Assembly: GCA_905221095.1 (NCBI GenBank)
Contig: CAJNBV010000002.1
Coordinates: 124,001 to 188,000, forward strand
DNA length: 64,000 nt
Reading direction: 5' to 3'
From: a bacterium
GTDB lineage: Bacteria > Bacillota > Bacilli > Lactobacillales > Streptococcaceae
Translations under genes and position numbers: made by a program
Notes under the pieces: generated by a model
What the model was told of the DNA's origin: nothing
Seen by the model: the letters and a program-made list of their open reading frames with translations, nothing else
Databases searched by the model: none
Shown here: one piece after another, positions 17,879-26,283 of the stretch
Numbering within the stretch: position 1 is the first letter of the stretch
How the letters are laid out: each line of letters opens with the position of its first letter

Positions 17879-19120
17879 TTAGTTGCTTGCGCCAGATGTA
17901 GCGTCTGCGCCACCACCGTGGCCTCCAGCATCACCTGCATCAGAAGCGCCAGATGTAGCGTCTGCGCCACCACCGTGGCCTCCAGCAGGAGCTGCAGCAT
18001 TTCCACCAACTAGACGTTGACCAGTCGTATTGAGGTACCAGTCAAGCCATGGTTGGAAATTAAAGATGATTTCATTGATTCCAGCATATGAACCATCTGG
18101 ATAGTACATTGCTTGGTAATTGTGGGTATTTATAACGCCTTCTGGTGTTCCTGGCACAATTGTACGGACATATTCTTGGTCCCCGTTACGCAATACGCCA
18201 ACAACCCATTCAACGTTTTTCATTCTAGAATCTGGCAATGAACCGTGTACAGTTCCTAAACGGTTTCCTGATTGAGCACGTACACGTTTACCAAACATTG
18301 TATTTGGATCTTGGTGTGCGTCATTAAAGTACAAGAATTGGTTATTATCGTCTGCAAATGTCAATTCAAATGGCATTGCTTTCAAGAACATATCAATTTG
18401 GTTAACTGTTAAGATACCGTGGTCTAATTTAACGTAAGTATCTCCTGAAACAGCTCCAACAAGTTCAGCTGCTTTTTCTACCCATTCAGGATCATCAGGG
18501 TCAACACCTTGAATGGTAGTTGCAATTGAATTTGTACAATATAAATCTTCTGGTTCAATTGGTTTTGGTTTTTTCAATTTTGAAACGACTCCCACATATT
18601 TTACAAAGTTGTCCAAGCATGTTTCAAGGAAATTAATAGTTCCTTCATTTGTGATATTGCCCTCTGCGTCAAATGCTTCTTTGGCTTTACCAAGAAGGAA
18701 TTCGTTACCTGGAAGTGTGTAGGCATTAACACCTGGAGCGTCAAGAATCTTACGAAGGTGAACTTGGGCACGAGAAGTACCTTGGTCGTAGTAAGATGCA
18801 CCCACAATCATGACTGGTTTGTTTTCAAATGGATGAACTTCGTATGAAAGCCATTCAAGAACAGATTTTAGGGAAGCTGAGATTGTGTGGTTGTGCTCAG
18901 GAGTAGCGATAATGACACCATCAGCACGAGTAATTCTGTTATACAAGAGACGCAATTGGAAACTTTCATCCCATTTTTCGTCTTGGTTAAACATTGGAAC
19001 TTCGTCAATTTCAAGAACTTCTAATTCAAATTTGAGTTTGAAGTGACGACGGATGAATTCCAAGAGTTTACGGTTATATGATTGATCGTAGTTTGATCCT
19101 ACAAGTCCAACAAATTTCAT
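17879..19120 (-). CDS. NADPH-dependent FMN reductase with PAS-like domain and duplicated flavinylation-like tail
   Basis: A 413-aa cytoplasmic protein in three parts. Residues 1-180 are a flavodoxin-like FMN reductase: VGSNYDQSYNRKLLE, then TPEHNHTISASLKSVLEWLS. Residues about 220-370 look like the PAS-type module found in DUF438 proteins (GKRVRAQSGNRLGTVHGSLP and following). The C-terminal tail is low complexity and repeats GGHGGGADATSGAS twice. Each copy contains DATSGAS (Asp387-Ser393 and Asp406-Ser412), which fits the Dxx(S/T)GA(T/S) motif that ApbE flavin transferases modify with FMN. An apbE gene is in the same operon, so I infer covalent FMN on the tail serines, passing electrons from the reductase domain. 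The electron acceptor is unknown. No signal peptide is present. Confidence 0.8.
   Translation of the reverse strand: MKFVGLVGSNYDQSYNRKLLEFIRRHFKLKFELEVLEIDEVPMFNQDEKWDESFQLRLLYNRITRADGVIIATPEHNHTISASLKSVLEWLSYEVHPFENKPVMIVGASYYDQGTSRAQVHLRKILDAPGVNAYTLPGNEFLLGKAKEAFDAEGNITNEGTINFLETCLDNFVKYVGVVSKLKKPKPIEPEDLYCTNSIATTIQGVDPDDPEWVEKAAELVGAVSGDTYVKLDHGILTVNQIDMFLKAMPFELTFADDNNQFLYFNDAHQDPNTMFGKRVRAQSGNRLGTVHGSLPDSRMKNVEWVVGVLRNGDQEYVRTIVPGTPEGVINTHNYQAMYYPDGSYAGINEIIFNFQPWLDWYLNTTGQRLVGGNAAAPAGGHGGGADATSGASDAGDAGGHGGGADATSGASN
17889..17987 (-). repeat. Perfect 42-bp direct repeat in the reductase tail
   Basis: Identical 42-base copies at 17889-17930 and 17946-17987 (57-base period, 19 codons) encode the twin GGHGGGADATSGA segments. 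Being in frame, a gain or loss of one unit would change the number of predicted flavinylation sites without breaking the gene. Confidence 0.9.
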
Positions 19121-19138
19121 TCTTTATGGTCTCCTATC

Positions 19139-19744
19139 TTACAAATTTTCCCAGTCAAAGTCTTCAGCGTCTTTGCGAAGTAATGCTTGTGCATTGCGCA
19201 ATTTTTCTGTAATTTTTACAAAGATACGGAAGTCATCAAAAGTGGCATCCAGTTTTTTAATAACATCAAGATCAACCAAGTCGCCACTTGGGTTAAAGGC
19301 TTGAAGAGAGTGTGAAAGCAAGAATTCATCAGGAAGGACACTTGCTTTGATTTCTGGTGCGTTTAAGATTTGACGAAGTTGTAATTGGGCGCGTGATGAA
19401 CCAAGTGTACCGTAAGAAGCACCTGTAATCATGATTGGTTTGTTCAAAAGTGGGTAAATACCATATGACAACCAAGCAAGAGCGCTCATCAAAACAGCTG
19501 GGATAGAGTGGTCGTACTCAGGAGTACCGATAATAACACCGTCTGCCTCTTCAATTTTAGTAGCAATTTCCAGAATTTCAGCAGGTACTTGCTTGTCAGC
19601 TGGTTTGTTGAAGACAGGAATGTCCTTGATTTCAACAAGTTCAATTTCAGCTTTGTCAGCAAAGTGTTTTTGCATGTATTGAAGCAATTGACGGTTTGTA
19701 GAACGTTTTGAATTTGTTCCAACAATAGCAATAAGTTTTAACAT
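19139..19744 (-). CDS. NADPH-dependent FMN reductase
   Basis: A 201-aa flavodoxin-fold reductase that passes electrons from NAD(P)H to FMN or a bound-flavin substrate. The N-terminal phosphate-binding loop is VGTNSKRSTNRQLLQY. The TPEYDHSIPAVLMSALAWLS and GASYGTLGSSRAQLQLRQIL blocks are shared with the reductase domain of the gene 18 bases downstream, so the two are paralogues. It has no extra domain or tail. It is the middle gene of the apbE operon, which suggests the pair feed or use the same flavin. Confidence 0.88.
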   Translation of the reverse strand: MLKLIAIVGTNSKRSTNRQLLQYMQKHFADKAEIELVEIKDIPVFNKPADKQVPAEILEIATKIEEADGVIIGTPEYDHSIPAVLMSALAWLSYGIYPLLNKPIMITGASYGTLGSSRAQLQLRQILNAPEIKASVLPDEFLLSHSLQAFNPSGDLVDLDVIKKLDATFDDFRIFVKITEKLRNAQALLRKDAEDFDWENL

Positions 19745-19803
19745 GAGATTTCCTTTCTCTTTTTACATAATACGAATTTAAAACTCCATTGAAATATCTA
19801 TTT

Positions 19804-20727
19804 CTATAGAGTAGGAACTCCTGAAGAACAGCTTAGGTGACCTTCCTTATCGATGAGGATGGCTTCGATTCCCTCCAAACTTTCGACTTGCCAGAGGATA
19901 GAAGCAGGTCTTTCTCCAAAGAGTCGAGTTGTCCAGATTTCGCCATCGACTGACTTATCAGAGATGATTGTGAGACTAGCAAGTTCCGTTTCAATAGGAT
20001 ATCCTGTCTGACTGTCAAAAATGTGATGGTAATCTTTTCCATCGACTGTCAGGTGACGTTCATAAATGCCTGAAGTCACGACAGATTTATTGACAGCAGG
20101 AATGGTCATTAAGTGATTGCCCCTCGGATTGGCTGGATCTTGAATCCCGATTTGCCAAGGTTGATTCCCTCTTGCCTGATTTTTTCCAATGGTAAGGATA
20201 TTCCCTCCTAGATTGATCAAGGCAGAAGTCACTCCCTCTTCTCTCAGAAATTGGGCAACCTTATCCGCACTATAACCCTTGGCTAAACAACCTAGGTCTA
20301 TCTTCATTCCTTTCTGTTTTAGAAACACAGTCGAAGTAGAAGAATCTAACTCGATAAAATGAGGATTGATTAAAGGGAGCACGGATTCAATTTCTTGAGG
20401 TTGCGCAACTTTGGCATCCGAAAAACCGATGCGCCAGGTTTGAATTAAGGGACCAATACTGATGTTGAGATGGCTAGAGGGCGCTAGGCTATGCTCTAAA
20501 CCAAGTGAAATCAGTTCAAACAGATCTGGATGAACCTTGACGGGTGCTATTCCAGCTTGATGATTGATTTCCATCAATTCAGATTCTTGGCTATTGGCAT
20601 TGAAGCGGTATTCGAGCTCTTTGAGTAAATCAAAGGATTTTTGGAGCAAGCTATCGGCTCGCTCATCCACTAATGAAATCGTGATAGTGGTTCCCATTAG
20701 GCGTTCAGAATGTGAACTAAGAGGCAA
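19804..20727 (-). CDS. apbE: Cytosolic FAD:protein FMN transferase (ApbE family)
   Basis: Transfers FMN from FAD onto Thr or Ser of target proteins. 307 aa. Family motifs: LMGTTITISL near the start, IDLGCLAKGYSADK, ALINLGGNI, VTSGIYERH, HHIFDSQTGYP and the metal-site region SVDGEIWTTRLFG. Unlike most ApbE proteins it has no signal peptide or lipobox, so it should work in the cytoplasm. The start is TTG 20727, 8 bases after AAAGGAG; the next ATG (residue 11) would cut into the conserved MGTT block. First gene of a three-gene operon whose last product carries two motifs of the type ApbE modifies. It could serve other targets too. Confidence 0.88.
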   Translation of the reverse strand: MPLSSHSERLMGTTITISLVDERADSLLQKSFDLLKELEYRFNANSQESELMEINHQAGIAPVKVHPDLFELISLGLEHSLAPSSHLNISIGPLIQTWRIGFSDAKVAQPQEIESVLPLINPHFIELDSSTSTVFLKQKGMKIDLGCLAKGYSADKVAQFLREEGVTSALINLGGNILTIGKNQARGNQPWQIGIQDPANPRGNHLMTIPAVNKSVVTSGIYERHLTVDGKDYHHIFDSQTGYPIETELASLTIISDKSVDGEIWTTRLFGERPASILWQVESLEGIEAILIDKEGHLSCSSGVPTL

Positions 20728-20967
20728 GCTACCAACTCCTTTCTCTTATGAAAAGAAGATTGAAATATAGTAAATTTATGAAAAATGAACCCCTTACATT
20801 TTCTTTCCATGATACTAGCATACCATAAAGTCAGCGTTTTCACAAATAAAATTTGTAAAGATGTCAAGAAATATGCTCAGTAAATGAAGAAAAATTGCAA
20901 GAATCCGTGTTAAGATACAGATTATTTACAATTTTTTACAAAAAAATAGGAAAAATCAGCCAAACTC

Positions 20968-20996
20968 TTGTAAACGCTAACAATAAATGTTATACT
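20968..20996 (+). promoter_or_regulatory. Promoter of nox
   Basis: TTGTAA at 20968-20973, 17-base spacer, TATACT at 20991-20996. Confidence 0.75.
20969..20982 (+). promoter_or_regulatory. CcpA-type cre site in the nox promoter
   Basis: TGTAAACGCTAACA matches TGNAARCGNWWWCA at every position and overlaps the -35 and spacer. Binding there should repress, or at least modulate, nox according to sugar supply. Confidence 0.7.
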
Positions 20997-21033
20997 AGTA
21001 GGGTAAATTTAGAATGAAGGTAGGAAATTTTTT

Positions 21034-22413
21034 ATGAGTAAGATCGTTGTAGTCGGTGCTAACCACGCTGGTACAGCATGTATTAATACGATGTTGGATA
21101 ATTTTGGAAATGAGAACGAAATCGTTGTATTTGACCAAAACTCTAACATCTCTTTCCTAGGATGTGGAATGGCCCTTTGGATTGGTGAACAAATTGACGG
21201 TGCTGAAGGCTTGTTCTATTCTGATAAAGAAAAATTGGAAGCTAAAGGCGCTAAAGTCTACATGAACTCACCAGTTCTTTCAATCGACTATGATAACAAA
21301 GTAGTTACAGCCGAAGTTGAAGGAAAAGAACACAAAGAATCATACGAGAAATTGATTTTCGCTACAGGTTCTACACCAATTTTGCCACCAATCGAAGGTG
21401 TTGAAATTGTTAAAGGAAACCGCGAATTTAAAGCAACTCTTGAAAACGTACAATTCGTGAAATTGTACCAAAACGCTGAAGAAGTTATCAATAAACTTGC
21501 TGACAAGAGCCAACACCTTGACCGTATCGCCGTTGTTGGTGGTGGTTATATCGGTGTTGAACTTGCTGAAGCCTTTGAGCGTCTTGGAAAAGAAGTTGTC
21601 CTTGTTGATATCGTTGATACTGTCTTGAACGGTTACTATGACAAAGACTTCACACAAATGATGGCGAAGAACTTGGAAGACCACAACATCCGTTTGGCTC
21701 TTGGTCAAACTGTTAAAGCAATCGAAGGTGATGGTAAAGTTGAACGCTTGATTACTGATAAAGAAAGCTTTGATGTGGATATGGTTGTTCTTGCAGTTGG
21801 TTTCCGTCCAAACACAGCCCTTGCTGATGGTAAGATTGAACTCTTCCGCAACGGTGCCTTCCTTGTAGACAAGAAACAAGAAACTTCACTTCCTGGTGTA
21901 TTTGCCGTTGGTGACTGTGCGACTGTTTATGACAACGCTCGTAAAGACACAAGCTACATCGCTCTTGCTTCAAACGCTGTTCGTACTGGTATCGTTGGTG
22001 CCTACAATGCTTGTGGACATGAATTAGAAGGAATCGGTGTTCAAGGTTCAAACGGTATCTCAATCTATGGTCTTCACATGGTTTCAACTGGTTTGACTCT
22101 TGAGAAAGCAAAAGCTGCAGGTTACAATGCAACTGAAACAGGCTTTAACGATCTTCAAAAACCAGAATTCATGAAACATGACAACCATGAAGTAGCGATT
22201 AAGATTGTCTTTGACAAAGATAGCCGTGAAATTCTTGGTGCGCAAATGGTTTCACACGATTCTGCTATTAGCATGGGAATCCACATGTTCTCACTTGCTA
22301 TCCAAGAGCATGTGACAATTGATAAATTGGCCTTGACAGACCTCTTCTTCTTGCCACACTTTAACAAACCATACAACTACATCACAATGGCTGCCCTTAC
22401 AGCTGAAAAATAA
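21034..22413 (+). CDS. nox: Water-forming NADH oxidase
   Basis: Oxidises NADH with four-electron reduction of O2 to water, regenerating NAD+ in aerobic streptococci that lack a respiratory chain. 459 aa. The FAD-binding start reads [17 protein letters not shown] with His11. The redox cysteine is Cys44 in FLGCGMALW, and the NADH-binding [11 protein letters not shown] is near residue 170. Family C-terminal block is [18 protein letters not shown]. The single active-site Cys in this context points to the water-forming Nox rather than CoA-disulfide reductase. A cre site lies in the promoter and a strong terminator follows. Confidence 0.95.
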   Translation: MSKIVVVGANHAGTACINTMLDNFGNENEIVVFDQNSNISFLGCGMALWIGEQIDGAEGLFYSDKEKLEAKGAKVYMNSPVLSIDYDNKVVTAEVEGKEHKESYEKLIFATGSTPILPPIEGVEIVKGNREFKATLENVQFVKLYQNAEEVINKLADKSQHLDRIAVVGGGYIGVELAEAFERLGKEVVLVDIVDTVLNGYYDKDFTQMMAKNLEDHNIRLALGQTVKAIEGDGKVERLITDKESFDVDMVVLAVGFRPNTALADGKIELFRNGAFLVDKKQETSLPGVFAVGDCATVYDNARKDTSYIALASNAVRTGIVGAYNACGHELEGIGVQGSNGISIYGLHMVSTGLTLEKAKAAGYNATETGFNDLQKPEFMKHDNHEVAIKIVFDKDSREILGAQMVSHDSAISMGIHMFSLAIQEHVTIDKLALTDLFFLPHFNKPYNYITMAALTAEK

Positions 22414-22422
22414 AATTTGATG

Positions 22423-22460
22423 AACTATCTGACCTTAACTGAAGGTCAGATAGTTTTTTA
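22423..22460 (+). terminator. Terminator of nox
   Basis: A perfect 14-bp stem AACTATCTGACCTT / AAGGTCAGATAGTT, 5-base loop, then TTTTT. Confidence 0.9.
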
Positions 22461-22496
22461 GTTAATCTGTACCCATACAATTATCCTTTTTTTATC

Positions 22497-22525
22497 TTGT
22501 GATTCCTTCTAATCTGACTTAAAAT
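22497..22525 (+). promoter_or_regulatory. Promoter of pdxST
   Basis: TTGTGA at 22497-22502, 17-base spacer, TAAAAT at 22520-22525. Confidence 0.6.
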
Positions 22526-22564
22526 GAAATGGTAGCTACCAATACAAATGATGAGGAAAAAGAA

Positions 22565-23440
22565 ATGACTGAAAATCGTTATGAACTAAATAAAAACTTG
22601 GCACAGATGCTCAAAGGTGGGGTTATCATGGATGTTCAGAATCCAGAACAGGCTCGTATTGCAGAGGCTGCTGGTGCGGCAGCTGTTATGGCCTTGGAAC
22701 GAATTCCGGCTGATATACGTGCGGCTGGAGGGGTTTCCCGCATGAGCGATCCAAAGATGATTAAGGAAATCCAAGAAGCAGTTAGTATTCCAGTGATGGC
22801 CAAGGTCAGAATCGGGCATTTTGTTGAAGCTCAGATTTTAGAAGCTATTGAGATTGACTATATCGATGAGAGTGAAGTTTTATCTCCAGCAGATGACCGT
22901 TTCCATGTGGATAAAAAAGAATTCCAAGTTCCTTTTGTTTGTGGTGCTAAGGATTTGGGTGAAGCCTTGCGTCGTATCGCTGAGGGTGCTTCCATGATTC
23001 GTACCAAAGGAGAACCAGGTACAGGAGATATCGTTCAAGCTGTTCGTCATATGCGTATGATGAATCAAGAAATTCGCCGCATTCAAAACCTACGTGAGGA
23101 CGAACTCTATGTTGCTGCTAAGGACTTGCAAGTCCCTGTTGAATTGGTTAAATATGTTCATGAACATGGAAAATTGCCAGTTGTAAACTTTGCGGCTGGA
23201 GGCGTTGCAACGCCAGCAGATGCTGCGCTGATGATGCAATTAGGGGCAGAGGGTGTCTTTGTCGGTTCAGGTATTTTCAAGTCAGGAGATCCTGTTAAAC
23301 GAGCGAGTGCCATTGTCAAAGCGGTAACTAATTTCCGAAATCCTCAAATCTTGGCTCAAATCTCTGAAGATTTAGGAGAAGCCATGGTTGGTATCAATGA
23401 AAATGAGATCCAAATTCTCATGGCTGAGCGAGGAAAATAG
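22565..23440 (+). CDS. pdxS: Pyridoxal 5'-phosphate synthase, synthase subunit
   Basis: Condenses ribose 5-phosphate, glyceraldehyde 3-phosphate and ammonia into pyridoxal phosphate. 291 aa, matching the family. Highly conserved blocks are visible: [21 protein letters not shown], the catalytic-lysine region [42 protein letters not shown] and [20 protein letters not shown] chose ATG 22565 ([10 protein letters not shown]), preceded by GAGGAAA; an in-frame ATG at 22529 has no ribosome site and adds unrelated residues. pdxT starts one base after the stop codon. Confidence 0.97.
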   Translation: MTENRYELNKNLAQMLKGGVIMDVQNPEQARIAEAAGAAAVMALERIPADIRAAGGVSRMSDPKMIKEIQEAVSIPVMAKVRIGHFVEAQILEAIEIDYIDESEVLSPADDRFHVDKKEFQVPFVCGAKDLGEALRRIAEGASMIRTKGEPGTGDIVQAVRHMRMMNQEIRRIQNLREDELYVAAKDLQVPVELVKYVHEHGKLPVVNFAAGGVATPADAALMMQLGAEGVFVGSGIFKSGDPVKRASAIVKAVTNFRNPQILAQISEDLGEAMVGINENEIQILMAERGK

Positions 23441-24022
23441 ATGAAAATTGGAATATTGGCCTTGCAAGGTGCCTTTGCAGAACATGAAAAAGTGCTAGAT
23501 AAATTAGGTGTCACTAGTGTCGAAATCCGAAATCTAGATGATTTTCAACAACATCAGAGTGACTTGTCGGGTTTGATATTGCCTGGTGGTGAGTCTACAA
23601 CCATGGGCAAGCTCTTACGTGACCAGAATATGCTGATTCCCATTCGAGAAGCCATTCTATCTGGTTTACCAGTCTTTGGAACCTGTGCAGGCTTAATTTT
23701 GCTGGCTAAGGAAATTACTTCTCAGGAAGAGAGTCATCTAGGAACTATGGATATGGTGGTCGAGCGCAATGCCTATGGGCGCCAACTGGGAAGTTTCTAT
23801 ACGGAAGCAGAATGTAAGGGAGTTGGTCAGATTCCAATGACCTTTATCCGTGGTCCAATTATCAGCAGTGTTGGAGAAGATGTAGAAATTCTAGCAAGAG
23901 TTGACGATCAAATTGTTGCTGCGCAAGAAAAAAATATGTTAGTGACCTCTTTTCATCCAGAATTGACTGCTGATGTTCGCTTGCACCAGTACTTTATCAA
24001 TATGTGTAAAGAAAAAAGTTGA
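23441..24022 (+). CDS. pdxT: Pyridoxal 5'-phosphate synthase, glutaminase subunit
   Basis: Class I glutamine amidotransferase that supplies ammonia to PdxS. 193 aa. The nucleophile Cys is in [12 protein letters not shown], the catalytic His-Glu pair in TSFHPELT, and the family block [12 protein letters not shown] is present. It abuts pdxS with no gap, as expected for a complex made in fixed ratio. The gene ends in a bidirectional terminator shared with the convergent hemolysin III gene. Confidence 0.97.
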   Translation: MKIGILALQGAFAEHEKVLDKLGVTSVEIRNLDDFQQHQSDLSGLILPGGESTTMGKLLRDQNMLIPIREAILSGLPVFGTCAGLILLAKEITSQEESHLGTMDMVVERNAYGRQLGSFYTEAECKGVGQIPMTFIRGPIISSVGEDVEILARVDDQIVAAQEKNMLVTSFHPELTADVRLHQYFINMCKEKS

Positions 24023-24044
24023 GATTGAATTTCTCAACTTTTTT
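24012..24044 (+). terminator. Bidirectional terminator between pdxT and the HlyIII gene
   Basis: AAAAAAGTTGAGA / TCTCAACTTTTTT with a 7-base loop. It overlaps the stop codon region of the minus-strand gene. Confidence 0.8.
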
Positions 24045-24690
24045 ACATGTAATAAACAATGGCGATGTATTGGAGTGCGGACGCAGCTAGGATAAAGAGA
24101 TGCCAAATCATGTGGAAATAAGGTTTTTTCTTGGCGTAAAATCCAGCTCCAACTGTATAAGAGAGTCCACCAGTCACCATGAGGCTCCAAAAGATTGGCG
24201 TCGTTTGACTGATAATGGCAGGAATGATAGCCAGAACCAACCAGCCCATAATCAGGTAAAGAGCAAGGCTGAATTTCTCATTGACCTTTTTAGCAAAGAT
24301 TTTATAGAGGATACCAAAGATGGTCGTTCCCCATTGAATAGCAATAATCAGGTAGCCAAACCAGTTATTCATCAAGGTTAAGACGACTGGCGTATAAGAG
24401 CCTGCGATAGCCACATAAATCATAGAATGGTCGATGATTCGCAAGACATATTTGTGGGTCGAACCATAGGCCATAGAGTGGTAAATGGTGGATGAGAGGA
24501 ACATGAGAAACAGACTGATGACGAAAATGGAAACGCCGATAGAGGATAAAAATCCGTGTGCTTCATAACTATAGGTTGATGAAATGGGGAGTAAGATGAG
24601 CATGATGACTGCACCCACAGCGTGGGTCACGCTATTAGCAATCTCCTCTCCAAAACTGAGTTGTTTGCTGAGTTTAAGACTAGTGTTCAT
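24043..24690 (-). CDS. Hemolysin III family membrane protein
   Basis: A 215-aa integral membrane protein with about seven TM segments, of the HlyIII/PAQR-like family. Conserved blocks: EEIANSVTHAVGA at the N-terminus, STIYHSMA, DHSMIYVAIAGSYTP and HMIWHLFILAASALQY near the C-terminus. The His, Ser and Asp residues expected to bind a metal are present. B. cereus HlyIII is pore-forming, but most relatives are thought to be membrane hydrolases or homeostasis proteins, so toxicity should not be assumed. It overlaps the upstream DUF1836 gene by 4 bases and is translationally coupled to it. Confidence 0.85.
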   Translation of the reverse strand: MNTSLKLSKQLSFGEEIANSVTHAVGAVIMLILLPISSTYSYEAHGFLSSIGVSIFVISLFLMFLSSTIYHSMAYGSTHKYVLRIIDHSMIYVAIAGSYTPVVLTLMNNWFGYLIIAIQWGTTIFGILYKIFAKKVNEKFSLALYLIMGWLVLAIIPAIISQTTPIFWSLMVTGGLSYTVGAGFYAKKKPYFHMIWHLFILAASALQYIAIVYYM

Positions 24691-25133
24691 TTGATTACCT
24701 CCTCTTGAGTATGATGGATTAAGGCTAGAGTTTGATGATAGAGTTTAACGGTTTGGCAGCTGGTTTGGATAATAGGGTTTGCTGGGTCAATTCCTTGGTT
24801 CATATAGTCCACAAAGGCATCGTAGAGTTGCTCTGAACTGGCTTGACTTTGGAGAGTATTGAGTGTCTGAGCGATTTCTTGAATAGAAAAGACAGATTTG
24901 AGGGTTGTGATAGCAATCAAACGGGCAATCTGTTGGCGTTGGTATTTTTTCTTGTCAGGCTTTGTCAGATAACCATGTTTGACATAGTTATTGACCATCG
25001 ATGCTGTTAGGCCCTTGTCTTTATCTGGAGAGACAGGAGCGCAGACTTGATTGACATAGAGTAAAACCTGATCCAGATAGAGGTCAATGTTTGGAATTTC
25101 TGCCCATTTTGGGTAGGAAAAGGTAGTTTTCAT
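24687..25133 (-). CDS. DUF1836 protein, probable DNA-binding regulator
   Basis: 148 aa. The N-terminal half looks like a MerR-type helix-turn-helix: LTASMVNNYVKHGYLTKPDKKKYQRQQIARLIAI. The segment FSIQEIAQTL follows. DUF1836 proteins are predicted transcription factors of unknown ligand. I chose ATG 25133, 6 bases after AAGGAG; an upstream TTG at 25139 falls directly after the ribosome site. A perfect palindrome sits between this gene and its -10 box, so autoregulation is likely. Its only obvious partner is the overlapping HlyIII gene. Confidence 0.75.
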   Translation of the reverse strand: MKTTFSYPKWAEIPNIDLYLDQVLLYVNQVCAPVSPDKDKGLTASMVNNYVKHGYLTKPDKKKYQRQQIARLIAITTLKSVFSIQEIAQTLNTLQSQASSEQLYDAFVDYMNQGIDPANPIIQTSCQTVKLYHQTLALIHHTQEEVIK

Positions 25134-25148
25134 TTTCAACTCCTTTTT

Positions 25149-25169
25149 ATCTAGTTTTAATAACTAGAT
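25149..25169. promoter_or_regulatory. Palindromic operator upstream of the DUF1836/HlyIII operon
   Basis: ATCTAGTT / AACTAGAT, perfect 8-bp arms around TTAAT. It lies just downstream of the -10 box and overlaps its edge, the position of a repressor site. Confidence 0.65.
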
Positions 25170-25196
25170 TATAAAATAATAAAAACATATAGTCAA
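25168..25196 (-). promoter_or_regulatory. Promoter of the DUF1836/HlyIII operon
   Basis: On the minus strand TTGACT (25196-25191), 17-base spacer, TATAAT (25173-25168). Nearly consensus. Confidence 0.85.
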
Positions 25197-25207
25197 GTTT
25201 TAACTGC

Positions 25208-25236
25208 TTGTGAAAAGGCTTAAATTATGCTATGAT
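25208..25236 (+). promoter_or_regulatory. Promoter of the GNAT-ogt-ArsC-like operon
   Basis: TTGTGA at 25208-25213, 17-base spacer, extended -10 TGC-TATGAT with TATGAT at 25231-25236. Confidence 0.75.
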
Positions 25237-25267
25237 GGGAGAAACTAGTCAGAAATGAGGGGAAAAT

Positions 25268-25762
25268 ATGGAGATTCGTTTAGCTTTTCCAAACGAAGTA
25301 GATGCTATTATGCAGGTGATTGAGGAAGCCAAGAAATGTTTAGCAGATGCTGGTAGTGACCAGTGGCAAAATGGTTATCCAAATGTAGATGTCATTATCG
25401 ATGATATTATTTTAGGTCAAGCCTACGTAGCCTTGGAAGAGGGAGAACTGCTAGCCTATGCTGCTGTGACCAAGAGTCCAGAGGCAGCCTATGAAGCCAT
25501 TTATGAAGGAAACTGGCAAGCTGGAGAGTCAGAATATCTGGTGTTTCACCGTATTGCTGTGGCAGCAGATGTCCAGGGACAGGGAGTTGCTCAGACTTTC
25601 TTAGAAGGCTTGATTGAAGGATTTGATTATCTAGATTTTCGCTCAGATACGCATGCTGCAAACAAGGCCATGCAACATATTTTTGAAAAACTCAGTTTTA
25701 AACAGGTCGGTAAGGTGCCAGTAGATGGTGAACGCTTGGCCTATCAAAAATTAAAGAAATAA
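25268..25762 (+). CDS. GNAT family N-acetyltransferase
   Basis: 164 aa. The acetyl-CoA-binding region is the segment FHRIAVAADVQGQGVAQTFL (motif A, R/Q-x-x-G-x-G/A), followed by FRSDTHAANKAMQHIFEKLSF, which fits the GNAT C-terminal part. The substrate cannot be predicted. The start follows GAGGGGA. The stop codon overlaps the ATG of ogt by one base (TAATG), so the two are coupled. Confidence 0.85.
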   Translation: MEIRLAFPNEVDAIMQVIEEAKKCLADAGSDQWQNGYPNVDVIIDDIILGQAYVALEEGELLAYAAVTKSPEAAYEAIYEGNWQAGESEYLVFHRIAVAADVQGQGVAQTFLEGLIEGFDYLDFRSDTHAANKAMQHIFEKLSFKQVGKVPVDGERLAYQKLKK

Positions 25763-26271
25763 TGCAAAAGAAGTACGCAAAAATGCTCTACCCTTCGCCA
25801 ATAGGAACTTTGTCCTTGGTTGCTGACGAGCAATATCTGTATGGCATTTGGATTCAGGAGCAGAAGCATTTTGAGAGGGGACTAGGGTATGAGATAATAG
25901 AAGAAGTTGTTAGTCATCCCATTTTAGACCCAGTTATTGCTTGCTTAGATGATTACTTCAAAGGTAAGTTTCAGGATTTATCCAACTTACCTTTGGCTCC
26001 AATCGGTACGGATTTTGAAAAGAGAGTTTGGTCCTATTTACAGGGCATTCCTTATGGTCGGATAGTGACCTATGGACAAATAGCGCAAGACCTGCAAGTG
26101 GCTTCTGCTCAAGCAATTGGTGGAGCAGTAGGTCGCAATCCTTGGTCCATCCTTGTACCTTGTCATCGTGTACTTGGAGCAGGCAAGCGTCTGACAGGTT
26201 ATGCTGCAGGAGTGGAAAAGAAAGCCTGGCTCTTGGACCATGAAGGCGCAGATTTTAAAGATATAAAATAG
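25762..26271 (+). CDS. ogt: Methylated-DNA-[protein]-cysteine S-methyltransferase
   Basis: Repairs O6-methylguanine by moving the methyl group to its own cysteine, a single-use reaction. 169 aa. The active site IPCHRV-type motif is seen as LVPCHRVLGAGKRLTGYAAG, preceded by the DNA-recognition helix region YGQIAQDLQVASAQAIGGAVGRNP. The ATG overlaps the stop codon of the acetyltransferase gene. The N-terminal domain is short, as in Ogt. Confidence 0.95.
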   Translation: MQKKYAKMLYPSPIGTLSLVADEQYLYGIWIQEQKHFERGLGYEIIEEVVSHPILDPVIACLDDYFKGKFQDLSNLPLAPIGTDFEKRVWSYLQGIPYGRIVTYGQIAQDLQVASAQAIGGAVGRNPWSILVPCHRVLGAGKRLTGYAAGVEKKAWLLDHEGADFKDIK

Positions 26272-26283
26272 AAAGTGAAATAC

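Larger units (their letters stand above)
20728..21033 (+). other. Divergent apbE/nox intergenic region
   Basis: No ORF. It holds the apbE ribosome site on the minus strand (20736-20743), the nox promoter with a cre site near 20969, and a weaker cre-like stretch near 20832-20845. I found no convincing -35/-10 pair for apbE. Confidence 0.6.

Noticed and set aside
17889..17987. CRISPR-like repeat pair
   Set aside because: The two copies are coding and in frame, 57 bases apart, with no further copies or cas genes.
17812..18009. 65-aa antisense-frame ORF in the reductase tail
   Set aside because: It exists only because the GC-rich 42-bp repeat is open in a second frame; no start signal.
19741..19790. 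ComX (SigX) box TACGAATA near 19770
   Set aside because: The sequence is TACGAATT, with no correctly placed gene downstream on that strand.
21340..21879. 179-aa ORF antisense to nox
   Set aside because: Shadow frame of a highly expressed-type gene; composition has no protein-like features and no ribosome site.
24100..24381. 93-aa plus-strand ORF inside the HlyIII gene
   Set aside because: Antisense shadow of a well-conserved membrane protein gene.
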